Positions 1 to 5,361 of a stretch of 6,210 bases of DNA are shown here, piece after piece. The stretch is taken from the NCBI GenBank assembly GCA_021819255.1, contig JAKART010000154.1, positions 1-6,210 of the forward strand, in the 5' to 3' direction. Each line of letters starts with the position of its first letter. Position 1 is the first letter of the stretch. Under the pieces are notes generated by a model. The model searched no databases, had not been told where the DNA came from, and saw only the letters and a program-made list of their open reading frames with translations. A program made the translations under genes and the position numbers. This DNA comes from Acidobacteriota bacterium (lineage in GTDB: Bacteria; Acidobacteriota; Terriglobia; Terriglobales; Acidobacteriaceae).

Positions 1-190
1 TGGAGCAGAGATAGATGAGCACCAGGGTTCCGGCGTACACCGAGCAACTGACAACGCACCATGGTCCTGTCCCCATCGAGGCCCTGATCAGGTAAGCTGC
101 TCCCGCCAGGGCCAGCAGCAGGCCGGCCCCATGGGTGATGGCATTGGCCAGAATCTCCCCCAGCACCAGATCAGCTCTCTTGCTCCTCAT
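1..190 (-). CDS. hlyIII: Hemolysin III / PAQR-family membrane protein, N-terminal part (cut by window edge)
   Basis: Only the first 63 codons are in the window; the gene continues past position 1. The translation begins MRSKRADLVLGEILANAI, followed by THG and a hydrophobic segment at about residues 21-36. A second hydrophobic segment at about 46-62 ends in YLCS. The pattern GE-x3-AN-x-ITHG, then a glycine-rich helix, then S-x-Y-x6-IYLxS is the N-terminal signature of the hemolysin III/YqfA (TrhA) family. These are seven-helix inner-membrane proteins related to PAQR receptors, and their conserved His/Asp/Ser residues are thought to form a metal site. The start is the ATG at 190, with a purine-rich GGAAGCGGG upstream; an in-frame GTG at 208 is possible. 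The frame has no stop back to the TGA of the preceding cyclodeaminase gene, 60 bases upstream, so the two are probably co-transcribed. The family's name comes from one reported haemolysin; its role in environmental bacteria is unclear. Confidence 0.75.
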   Translation of the reverse strand, partial: MRSKRADLVLGEILANAITHGAGLLLALAGAAYLIRASMGTGPWCVVSCSVYAGTLVLIYLCS

Positions 191-250
191 TTTCTGACCC
201 GCTTCCACCGGCTGGATGCTCCCTTCGGACTCGTGGCGTGAAGATCGTCT

Positions 251-928
251 TCAAGTTGCGGAGGTGGAGCGGAGATCGCCAGCGTCCAGACGAGCCTGAT
301 ACGCCCGGGCGATGGCCTCCGCGCGCGTGTTCGACTCTGCTTCCATCTCCTGTCTCTCCTGTTGGAGCGTGGAGATGGTTTCAGGGTCGGAGATCAGCAG
401 AAGGTTGGCGTCCACGTTCAAGAGGATGGCCCGGACGGCGGCTTGCATCAGCAGGACGCCACCAAAGATATCGGAGAGCAGATGAAGATCGCCCAGATCC
501 ACCGCGGTGGCTGCTTCTTCCAGCGCGGCGCAGACCGCCCGCGCCGCGGCCAGGGGAACTCTCGTCGCTTGTAGAATGCACTCCTTCATGGCCGTGTTGC
601 GCCGGGTCTGTTCAGCCTCCGTGCCTCGGGGAAGAGCACGAGCCTTGAGATAGCTCTGGAAGGCCTGGGCGTCGGCATCCACCAGGCGGCTGATGGAGTC
701 CAAAGCGCTGGGGATCCTCCCGCACAAGCCGGACAAGGAGGCGTGCCTGGCCTGATCGTCTCCCGCTCGTTTGAGCGAGACGCTTACGCCCTTCTGCACC
801 AGGGCGAGTCCCAGGGTTGCGGTGAGTAGGGAAATGGCGCCGCCGCCGGGAGTGGGGCGGAGCGATGCCGCAAGATCGCGAATCTGATTGGCGCTGAGAT
901 CCCAGAGAGATCCGGAAGATTCACCCAT
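251..928 (-). CDS. Cyclodeaminase/cyclohydrolase (FTCD_C) family protein, stand-alone domain
   Basis: From the ATG at 928 the product is 225 aa, the usual size of a stand-alone FTCD_C domain. This all-helical fold forms the C-terminal half of formiminotransferase-cyclodeaminase and also occurs alone in bacteria, where it acts, or is assumed to act, on folate one-carbon intermediates (formimino- or methenyl-THF). Visible marks are TPGGG at residues 26-30 followed by an alanine/leucine-rich helix, a DADAQAF stretch at 84-90, a conserved-looking RVP at 123-125, LLSD at 150-153 (the SD corresponds to the conserved Asp region of cyclodeaminases) and an alanine-rich helix ending NVDAN at 171-175. 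The tail is a charged helix rich in Glu/Arg. No signal peptide is seen, so it is cytoplasmic. Start codons at 952 or 979 remain possible; none has a strong ribosome-binding site. The frame stays open to 1348, but that upstream part is Arg/Pro-rich, contains the minisatellite and looks non-coding. Substrate and pathway cannot be fixed, because no histidine-utilisation or folate gene is adjacent. Confidence 0.8.
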   Translation of the reverse strand: MGESSGSLWDLSANQIRDLAASLRPTPGGGAISLLTATLGLALVQKGVSVSLKRAGDDQARHASLSGLCGRIPSALDSISRLVDADAQAFQSYLKARALPRGTEAEQTRRNTAMKECILQATRVPLAAARAVCAALEEAATAVDLGDLHLLSDIFGGVLLMQAAVRAILLNVDANLLLISDPETISTLQQERQEMEAESNTRAEAIARAYQARLDAGDLRSTSAT

Positions 929-1232
929 GGCCCGAATATGCAGGCTCGACATGGATTTGATTATGCCAGCAATTCGCATCACCCTGCCGCTTGCGTCCTT
1001 TTGAAGCCGGTGAAGATTCGCTTGCGTGGCCGCCGCTCGACTGCGATTCCGGGCGCGGCGCCGGGGCCCGCATGCCGGCTCTAAGGCACAGATCCCTTGG
1101 GCACAGATCCCTTGGGCACAGATCCCTTGGGCACAGATCCCTTGGGCTGGGTGGCTGATCGCAAACACCACAGAACGCCGGCGGAATCGTCGCCGGCAGC
1201 CCGGCTGAGCCCTGCCCGCTCCGCGCAGAGGT
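929..1232. other. Gene-free stretch upstream of the cyclodeaminase gene
   Basis: No convincing gene on either strand. Open frames exist, but they translate to Arg/Pro/Ala-rich sequence with no family resemblance. The stretch holds the 15-bp tandem repeat (separate entry) and a perfect 7-bp inverted repeat, GCCGGCG at 1177-1183 with CGCCGGC at 1191-1197 and a 7-base loop. No T-run follows this hairpin on either strand, so it is not a standard intrinsic terminator. The promoter of the leftward cyclodeaminase/hemolysin III unit should lie here, but I could not find a convincing -35/-10 pair. Confidence 0.5.
1085..1144. repeat. Minisatellite: four perfect 15-bp tandem copies
   Basis: The unit GGCACAGATCCCTTG occurs at 1085-1099, 1100-1114, 1115-1129 and 1130-1144 with no mismatch, followed by a three-base start of a fifth copy (GGC). 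On the minus strand it reads CAAGGGATCTGTGCC. The unit length is a multiple of three, so copy-number change would not shift any frame through it. It lies about 155 bases upstream of the cyclodeaminase start at 928, probably in its leader or promoter region. Perfect identity suggests recent slippage expansion. It is not a CRISPR array, because there are no spacers. Confidence 0.95.
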
Positions 1233-1261
1233 TTGAGAAGCCGCCCATTTCTCTCTAAGAT
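1233..1261 (+). promoter_or_regulatory. Putative sigma70-type promoter of the sirtuin gene
   Basis: A -35 box TTGAGA at 1233-1238 (5 of 6 matches to TTGACA) is separated by exactly 17 bases from a -10 box TAAGAT at 1256-1261 (4 of 6 to TATAAT). The predicted transcript would start near 1268 and give a leader of about 83 bases before the sirtuin ATG at 1351. It is the best promoter-like pair I see upstream of this gene. The match and spacing are seen directly; promoter function is inferred. Confidence 0.5.
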
Positions 1262-1268
1262 GGGCGGC
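1240..1268. repeat. Perfect 9-bp inverted repeat overlapping the sirtuin promoter
   Basis: GCCGCCCAT at 1240-1248 is the exact reverse complement of ATGGGCGGC at 1260-1268, with an 11-base centre. A further G-T and T-A pair could extend the stem inward. The left arm starts just after the -35 box and the right arm overlaps the last bases of the -10 box and the predicted start site. This is the position of a repressor operator. No T-run follows on either strand, so a terminator is unlikely. Confidence 0.6.
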
Positions 1269-1350
1269 AGGTTGTCTATCTCAGGCAGCGCCTGCGGCGG
1301 CAGAGGCTGCGGAGGCGAGGGCATGGCCCGAGCGCGGGCAAGGAGCAAGG

Positions 1351-2064
1351 ATGCAACTTCGCATTGCGTCGCACCATCGTGTCTTTGTGCTTACCGGAGC
1401 GGGCATCAGCGCCGAGAGCGGTCTACCCACCTTTCGCGCCGAGGATGGTTTGTGGGCCGGTCAGCGTGTGGAAGACGTCTGCACCCCAGAGGCCTGGGAC
1501 CGGAATCCTGCCAAGGTGTGGGAGTTCTACTCGATGCGCCGCCAGGCGGCTCAACCAGCGCAGCCCAACCCTGCCCACTTCGCCCTCGCCCGGCTGGAAG
1601 AGAGGCTGGGCGACCGTCTTCTGGTCTGCACGCAGAATGTGGACGACCTGCATGAACGCGCAGGGACCAAGCGGCTGCTGCACATGCACGGAGAACTGGC
1701 CAAATCACGCTGTGACCGGGATTGCGGGCGTCCGCCGGTGGAGGACCGAAGGATCTACCGCAGCTTGGATGAAGTGCCGTTCTGCGCCTGCGGGGGCCGT
1801 CTTCGCCCGCACATCGTCTTCTTTGGCGAGATGCCGCTGGAGATGGAGCGGATCCAGCGGGAGTTGGCGGCGGCCACGTGGATGCTGGTGGTGGGAACCT
1901 CGGGATCAGTCTATCCCGCGGCGAACTTCGTTCACTGGGCCAGAGGCAGCGGAGCTCGCACGGTCTATGTCGGGCCAGAGGCGCCTCTGAATGCCGCTGC
2001 CTTCACGCAGGTTGTGGAGGGACGCGCGGGCGAGGTTCTTCCCGATCTCTTCTTGGAGGGATGA
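1351..2064 (+). CDS. cobB: NAD-dependent protein deacylase, class III sirtuin (CobB/SIRT5-like)
   Basis: This 237-aa product has the length of bacterial CobB. Sirtuins remove acyl groups from protein lysines using NAD+, releasing nicotinamide and O-acyl-ADP-ribose. In order, the motifs are the NAD-binding GAGISAESGLPTFR (16-29), Y60-x-x-R63 (YSMR), TQNVDDLHERAG (94-105), catalytic H113 in HMHGEL (111-116), a zinc module with C121, C125, C145 and C147, RPHIVFFGEMP (152-162), and the Rossmann-fold VGTSGSVYP (181-189). The Tyr/Arg pair is the class III signature that recognises the carboxylate of succinyl- or malonyl-lysine, so desuccinylase/demalonylase activity is likely beside deacetylation. 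In E. coli, CobB reactivates acetyl-CoA synthetase; no acs gene is visible here. The start is the ATG at 1351, preceded by AAGGAG at 1340-1345, a good ribosome-binding site with 5-base spacing. It appears monocistronic, with a convergent gene downstream. The zinc spacing (C-x3-C and C-x-C) differs from the textbook C-x2-C pairs. Confidence 0.93.
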   Translation: MQLRIASHHRVFVLTGAGISAESGLPTFRAEDGLWAGQRVEDVCTPEAWDRNPAKVWEFYSMRRQAAQPAQPNPAHFALARLEERLGDRLLVCTQNVDDLHERAGTKRLLHMHGELAKSRCDRDCGRPPVEDRRIYRSLDEVPFCACGGRLRPHIVFFGEMPLEMERIQRELAAATWMLVVGTSGSVYPAANFVHWARGSGARTVYVGPEAPLNAAAFTQVVEGRAGEVLPDLFLEG

Positions 2065-2149
2065 GTCTGCCGCGATCTCCAAGGTCTTGCGGCGCGATCC
2101 ACCTGTCGGCAACAGGAAGCGATGGTTGCGAACGAAGGGCGCAAACGCA

Positions 2150-2159
2150 GGTTTAAACC
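2150..2159. repeat. 10-bp perfect palindrome GGTTTAAACC
   Basis: A perfect, loop-free palindrome with an AT-rich core in otherwise GC-rich DNA, 86 bases after the sirtuin stop. It could be a protein-binding site or chance. There is no promoter or gene start next to it, so no role is assigned. Confidence 0.4.
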
Positions 2160-2480
2160 GGCCTCCGAAGCCTCGTCTGGCTGCCGACGTCTGCATGGTG
2201 CAAGGCGTTGTTGCATCCTTCAGAAGAACAGCTTGTGTGTCAACGGCAAAGCTCGTTTTCCAAAGTTCTCATTGCTGTTCTTCGCAGCGGTGATCTGGCT
2301 GAAGCCGGCAACCTGGAAGTTGAGATGCCCTGGCTGTGCGAACGGCGAGAGCCGCCGGCCTGAGCCCGGGCGGCTGCCACAGGCGGAAGGACGAAGACGA
2401 GGTTTTGCTTTGCCGAAGGCCTGATGAGGGTGTGCAACCGGATTGGCAGAGTTCCCGAGGGGGGAAGGTGCAGGGACTTC

Positions 2481-2510
2481 TGCCGGCACCTTGGACCGGC
2501 AAAGAGGTCC
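2481..2510. repeat. Two overlapping, mutually exclusive short stem-loops after the AIM24-family gene
   Basis: TGCCGG (2481-2486) pairs with CCGGCA (2496-2501), and GGACC (2493-2497) pairs with GGTCC (2506-2510). The two stems share bases 2496-2497, so only one can form. They lie 19-48 bases beyond the stop of the leftward AIM24-family gene. A transcript-end role (RNA 3'-end stabilisation) is possible, but there is no U-tract, so they are not a classic intrinsic terminator. The stems are short and could be chance in GC-rich DNA. Confidence 0.35.
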
Positions 2511-2528
2511 AGAGAGGCCGGCTCGCGC

Positions 2529-3290
2529 TCAGCGATTGTCAAACATGCTGCCGACGATGCCACCCAGCACGGCTGCCGCGCCGACGTCTTTGACCTCCTG
2601 GTTCGCGGAGGGAAGGTAGGGCTGCAGGGCATGCGCCAGGTTGGCCAGGGGAAGAGTCTGCAGCCAGACCCTGCCGGGTCCGGTGAGCGCGGCCAGAAAG
2701 ATGCTGTCAGCCCCGAAGAACATGTTGCGAATGCCTTGGAGGCGGGTGATCTGGAAGTTGACGCTGGTGTGGAAGGCTCCTACGTGGCCGGGATGCACGC
2801 GCAGCGTCTCGCCGGGCTGCAGGTCGCGAACGACCATCTCTCCACCCATCTCCAGCCAGGCCGTGCCGATGCCGGAGACCTTCTGGAGAAGGAAGCCGTC
2901 ACCGCCGAAGATGCCCGCGCCCAGCGACTGCTGCAGGCCGACGCTGAGCTGGATCTGCGGTGTAGCGCAGAGAAAGCCGTGGCGATGAATCAGAAGATCG
3001 TTCCCGGGCTGAATCTCGACGGGGAGAATCTGGCCGGGAATCTTGGCGGCGAAGGCGACCTCGCCGGGGTATCCCTGAGCGGTGTACTCGGTCATGAACA
3101 GGGTGCCGCCGCCGGCCACGCGTTTGATGGCTCCAAAGATGCCGCCGCCGCCCGCCATCTGGGTGTGGGTGGTCATGGCGATCGTCTGGCTCATCCAGCT
3201 CAGCTCTCCGCCTTCGGAGATCAGGCTCTCGCCGGGCTGCAAGAGAGCTTCGAGGACCGGCATGGTGGTTCCGGTGATTCTGGTCTGCAT
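2529..3290 (-). CDS. AIM24 / TIGR00266 family protein (function unknown)
   Basis: The product is 253 aa from the ATG at 3290, a normal length for this family (formerly DUF124). Recognisable features in order are an early LLQPGESLISEGGELSWM segment (16-33), the glycine-rich MAGGGGIFGAIKRVAGGG (45-62) followed by LFMTEYTA, repeated beta-rich PGE/PGQ/PGN turns (75-97), LxVGLQQSLGAGIFGGDGF (115-133), a GxAWLEMGG strand (142-150) and a glycine/alanine-rich C-terminus with VLGGIVGSMF (241-250). These proteins form a compact double beta-helix. The yeast member Aim24 is a mitochondrial inner-membrane protein tied to cristae organisation; bacterial roles are unknown. No signal peptide is visible. I chose the 3290 start because AGGAAAGGA lies 11-19 bases upstream and the family N-terminus begins there; the frame stays open to 3350 in sequence that resembles no family member. 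The gene is divergent from the cytochrome c gene, with a 187-base shared upstream region. Confidence 0.88.
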   Translation of the reverse strand: MQTRITGTTMPVLEALLQPGESLISEGGELSWMSQTIAMTTHTQMAGGGGIFGAIKRVAGGGTLFMTEYTAQGYPGEVAFAAKIPGQILPVEIQPGNDLLIHRHGFLCATPQIQLSVGLQQSLGAGIFGGDGFLLQKVSGIGTAWLEMGGEMVVRDLQPGETLRVHPGHVGAFHTSVNFQITRLQGIRNMFFGADSIFLAALTGPGRVWLQTLPLANLAHALQPYLPSANQEVKDVGAAAVLGGIVGSMFDNR

Positions 3291-3353
3291 GGTTGGCGCA
3301 TCCTTTCCTGGCATCGGCCGCGCCGGCTCGGCCGGGCCCGCAGCTTGCACAGT

Positions 3354-3384
3354 ATCTTACGCCGGGAAGGACCGGGAAGTTCCC
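3354..3384 (-). promoter_or_regulatory. Putative promoter/operator region of the AIM24-family gene
   Basis: On the minus strand a -10-like TAAGAT lies at 3359-3354, the same hexamer as proposed for the sirtuin. No good -35 is seen at the right distance. Instead that position is occupied by an 11-bp palindrome, GGGAAGTTCCC (3374-3384), and an extra GGGAA half-site at 3364-3368. The octamer CCGGGAAG is repeated exactly 10 bp apart (3362-3369 and 3372-3379), i.e. on one face of the helix. A regulator-dependent promoter is an inference. Confidence 0.35.
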
Positions 3385-3432
3385 TGACCGTCCCTGGAAG
3401 ATGAAATTCAATTTACCCAGAGTCTCCATTTT

Positions 3433-3450
3433 CCTCGTACACTAGCGAGG
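3433..3450 (+). promoter_or_regulatory. Putative -10 box of the cytochrome c gene inside an inverted repeat
   Basis: TACACT at 3438-3443 (4 of 6 to TATAAT) would place the transcript start near 3450 and give a 28-base leader that contains the ribosome-binding site. It lies within the 8-base centre of a perfect 5-bp inverted repeat, CCTCG (3433-3437) and CGAGG (3446-3450). No convincing -35 was found; ATTTACC at 3411-3417 is slightly too far upstream. The same GTACACT string occurs just before pyrH. Confidence 0.4.
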
Positions 3451-3477
3451 TACAAAAATTGAAAGGAGATCGATTTC

Positions 3478-4044
3478 ATGGCAACTGGCGGCTCAAAGGG
3501 GCGCTCGGGAGGGTCCGGCGGCAGCTTCAAGTTCTTACTCGGCTTTCTATTCGCGTTTGTCGTTCTGTTTTTCGGTACCTGGGCGTACCTTCGATTTGGA
3601 AATCCGCCGGTAGCCACCGCGGACAAGCCCTTTCCCTATGAAAAGCAGATCGTACACATCGCCTTGCATGCCCGTATTCGTCGCGACATGCAGCAGCCAC
3701 CTTTTGGCATCAGCGAGGATGTTTATGAGACCGGCGCCATGGCTTATAAGCTCCAGTGCGCCGGTTGCCACGGGACTCCTGGAAAGCCGGCAGCCATTGC
3801 CGAAGGAATGTTTCCGCACGCCCCGCAACTGTGGGTCAGGCACCACGACGGAAAGGTGGTGGGGGTGAGCGACGATCCTCCGGGCGCTACCTATTGGAAG
3901 ATCGACAATGGCATCCGTCTGACCGGCATGCCCTCCTTCAAGGGCATATTGACCGAAGATCAGATGTGGGATATTGCGCTGCTATTGAAGCATGCCAACG
4001 AACAACTGCCCAATCCGGTGATGGGCATGCTGAACGGGCAGTAA
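3478..4044 (+). CDS. Membrane-anchored monoheme c-type cytochrome
   Basis: A 188-aa electron-transfer protein. The short Gly/Ser-rich N-terminus (1-16) carries Lys7, Arg9 and Lys18 and is followed by an uncleaved hydrophobic anchor at about residues 19-37, so the domain should face the periplasm. The heme-binding motif is C94-A-G-C97-H98, and M151 in TGMPSF (149-154) is the likely sixth heme ligand. The KIDNGIRLTGMPSF and LTEDQMWDIALLLKH segments are typical of class I cytochrome c domains close to cbb3-type and alcohol-dehydrogenase cytochromes. The partner oxidase or dehydrogenase is not in the window, so the electron donor and acceptor are unknown. The start is secure: AAAGGAGAT (3462-3470), a near-perfect ribosome-binding site, sits 7 bases before the ATG. 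The gene appears monocistronic and is divergent from the AIM24-family gene; no cytochrome maturation genes are adjacent. Confidence 0.92.
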   Translation: MATGGSKGRSGGSGGSFKFLLGFLFAFVVLFFGTWAYLRFGNPPVATADKPFPYEKQIVHIALHARIRRDMQQPPFGISEDVYETGAMAYKLQCAGCHGTPGKPAAIAEGMFPHAPQLWVRHHDGKVVGVSDDPPGATYWKIDNGIRLTGMPSFKGILTEDQMWDIALLLKHANEQLPNPVMGMLNGQ

Positions 4045-4056
4045 GACTTCTCGATT

Positions 4057-4095
4057 GGGCCGCGGGTCTCGTGGCGTCAGCATCCGGCCGCGCCC
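4057..4095. repeat. Bulged GC-rich stem-loop after the cytochrome c gene
   Basis: GGG-C-CGCGG (4057-4065) can pair with CCGCG-CCC (4088-4095), leaving one bulged C and a 22-base loop. It starts 12 bases after the cytochrome stop. There is no T-run, so it is at best an mRNA 3'-end structure; chance pairing in GC-rich sequence is possible. GTCTCG is also repeated at 4066-4071 and 4096-4101. Confidence 0.3.
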
Positions 4096-4129
4096 GTCTC
4101 GACAGCGGTTTCAGTACGTCCGACGCGCA

Positions 4130-4167
4130 GGCGCACCTCATCTTGAAGAACCGAGATGCGGTGCGCC
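4130..4167. repeat. Long imperfect hairpin between the cytochrome c and aldo/keto reductase genes
   Basis: GGCGCACC (4130-4137) pairs perfectly with GGTGCGCC (4160-4167). After one T/C mismatch, CATCT (4139-4143) pairs with AGATG (4154-4158) around a 10-base loop, giving 13 of 14 paired positions. A T-rich stretch (ATTTGTTTTT) follows only after 12 bases, so terminator function for the cytochrome gene is uncertain. The core CCGAGATG-N-GG recurs twice upstream of pyrH, suggesting a dispersed intergenic repeat. Confidence 0.75.
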
Positions 4168-4216
4168 CTTCGCCCGGATTTGTTTTTGAACGAAGAGCAG
4201 GTGTGGGGCCTGCCTA

Positions 4217-4245
4217 TTGTTTCCACTCTTTGCCGCCTCTATGCT
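4217..4245 (+). promoter_or_regulatory. Putative promoter of the aldo/keto reductase gene (possibly leaderless)
   Basis: TTGTTT (4217-4222), a 17-base spacer and TATGCT (4240-4245) form a weak sigma70-like pair (3 of 6 and 4 of 6). Counting the last T of the -10 as position -7 puts the start site on the A of the ATG at 4252. The only ribosome-binding-like sequence is a weak GGTGG. Confidence 0.35.
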
Positions 4246-4251
4246 GGTGGT

Positions 4252-5232
4252 ATGTCCACTCCGATCGTATCCTCCGCACTTCGAACTCTTGGAAACTCTG
4301 ATCTTCACCTCACTCCGATTGGATTTGGCGCGTGGGCCATCGGCGGGGGAGACTGGCAGTATGCGTGGGGAGCCCAGGACGACAAGGACTCCGTGGCCGC
4401 CATCCATCGCGCGCTTGATCTGGGCGTCAACTGGATTGATACCGCGGCCGTCTATGGGCTGGGCCACTCGGAAGAGATTGTAGGGCGCGCGGTGAAATCT
4501 TCATCGCACAAGCCGTACATCTTTACCAAGTGCTCGATGCGCTGGCTCCAGGACCGCTCCATCTATAACTCGCTGAAGGCCCATTCGCTCTCTGAGGAGG
4601 TGGAGGCTTCCCTGGCGCGGCTGGGAGTGGAGACCATCGACCTGTACCAGATTCACTGGCCCAATCCCGACAGCGAGATCGAAGAGGGCTGGGAGGCGCT
4701 CAGCCGGCTGCGTGAGCAGGGCAAAGTGCGCTGGATCGGGGTTTCGAACTTCTCGGTGGAACAGATGAAGCGCGCGCAGAGGATCGCTCCCATTGCCAGT
4801 CTGCAGCCGCCGTATTCCATGCTGCGCCGGGCCGTAGAGACGGAGATTCTGCCCTTTGCGCAGCAAAACAGCATCGGCGTCATCAACTACTCGCCCATGC
4901 TCTCCGGCATGCTGGCCGGCAAGATGAGTGCTGAACGCGTGGCGGCGCTCCCCGACGACGACTGGCGGCGCAGAAATCCTGAGTTCAGTGAGCCGAAGCT
5001 GAGCCGCAACCTGCGTCTGGTGGAGCTGCTGCGCGAGATTGGCCATGGGCATGGCGTGACCCCGGGTGTGGTTGCCGTGGCTTGGACCTTGCACCACCCT
5101 GCGATTACCGCCGCGATCGTGGGCGGGCGCAGCGCAAAGCAGGTGGAAGAGACGGCGGACGCGCTCCGCTTCAGGCTCAGCGAGGGAGAGTATGCAAGGA
5201 TCTGCACCTTTCTTTCATCCATGAATGATTGA
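4252..5232 (+). CDS. Aldo/keto reductase (IolS/AKR11-like)
   Basis: A 326-aa NAD(P)H-dependent oxidoreductase with a TIM-barrel fold that reduces aldehydes or ketones to alcohols, or the reverse. The catalytic tetrad is complete: D63 in WIDTAAVYG, Y68, K93 in FTK and H135 in YQIHWPN. Other family marks are the N-terminal RTLGNSDLHLTPIGFGAWAI (11-30), KVRWIGVSNFS (158-168), NYSPMLSGMLAGK (212-224) and the cofactor-phosphate segment IVGGRSAKQVEE (289-300) with R293, Q297 and E300, which suggests NADPH preference. Layout and length resemble the AKR11-13 groups, such as B. subtilis IolS. The native substrate cannot be read from sequence. I chose the ATG at 4252 because the AKR domain begins a few residues later; the frame is open back to 4156, but that start lies inside the hairpin and would add 32 residues foreign to the family. 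It appears monocistronic, with 238 bases to pyrH. Confidence 0.92.
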   Translation: MSTPIVSSALRTLGNSDLHLTPIGFGAWAIGGGDWQYAWGAQDDKDSVAAIHRALDLGVNWIDTAAVYGLGHSEEIVGRAVKSSSHKPYIFTKCSMRWLQDRSIYNSLKAHSLSEEVEASLARLGVETIDLYQIHWPNPDSEIEEGWEALSRLREQGKVRWIGVSNFSVEQMKRAQRIAPIASLQPPYSMLRRAVETEILPFAQQNSIGVINYSPMLSGMLAGKMSAERVAALPDDDWRRRNPEFSEPKLSRNLRLVELLREIGHGHGVTPGVVAVAWTLHHPAITAAIVGGRSAKQVEETADALRFRLSEGEYARICTFLSSMND

Positions 5233-5361
5233 TCCGCCAAGGGTGTGAACCTCTGGGCTGAGATCTTTCAGGACGGGGTAGCATGTGAACCCGATGTGCC
5301 TGGTTGGAAAGGGAAAGATACCGCCCCCGCCATCCCGTAATCGTCATGGAAGCATTCAGCG

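Larger units (their letters stand above)
2065..2528. other. Convergent intergenic region without a recognisable gene
   Basis: 464 bases lie between the stop codons of the sirtuin and the AIM24-family gene. Open frames on both strands give compositionally odd, Arg/Pro-rich translations with no motif I recognise. Structures seen are a 5-bp hairpin CCTGT/ACAGG at 2102-2116 soon after the sirtuin stop, a 10-bp palindrome at 2150-2159, AGCCGCC/GGCGGCT at 2350-2356 and 2369-2375, and the overlapping stems near 2481-2510. None has the T-run of an intrinsic terminator, so termination of the two convergent units may be Rho-dependent. On the minus strand a perfect TTGACA (2243-2238) is followed 17 bases later by a poor -10 (AAGGAT), with no gene behind it. 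The stretch at about 2220-2300 is visibly less GC-rich than its surroundings. Confidence 0.5.

Noticed and set aside
1085..1144. CRISPR-like array
   Set aside because: The 15-bp copies are directly adjacent with no spacers, and no cas gene is nearby.
929..1348. A 140-residue N-terminal extension of the cyclodeaminase protein (frame open to 1348 on the minus strand)
   Set aside because: The extension is Arg/Pro-rich, contains the minisatellite as AQGIC repeats, overlaps the sirtuin promoter region, and would make the protein far longer than stand-alone FTCD_C proteins.
2215..2243. Minus-strand promoter with a perfect TTGACA
   Set aside because: The -10 at the right spacing (AAGGAT) is poor, and the downstream minus-strand frames running into the sirtuin gene show no protein features.
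2424..3404. A 326-codon open frame on the plus strand antisense to the AIM24-family gene
   Set aside because: It is a shadow: the opposite strand encodes a clear AIM24-family protein with family motifs, while this translation shows no recognisable domain.
4130..4190. Intrinsic terminator for the cytochrome c gene
   Set aside because: The hairpin is strong, but the T-rich stretch begins 12 bases after the stem instead of directly after it.
4156..4251. A 32-residue N-terminal extension of the aldo/keto reductase from the ATG at 4156
   Set aside because: That ATG lies in the right arm of the 4130-4167 hairpin, has no ribosome-binding site, and the added residues do not fit the family.
5283..5288. 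An ATG-TGA start-stop element after the aldo/keto reductase gene
   Set aside because: A single occurrence with only a G-rich string upstream; six bases of match is easily chance.
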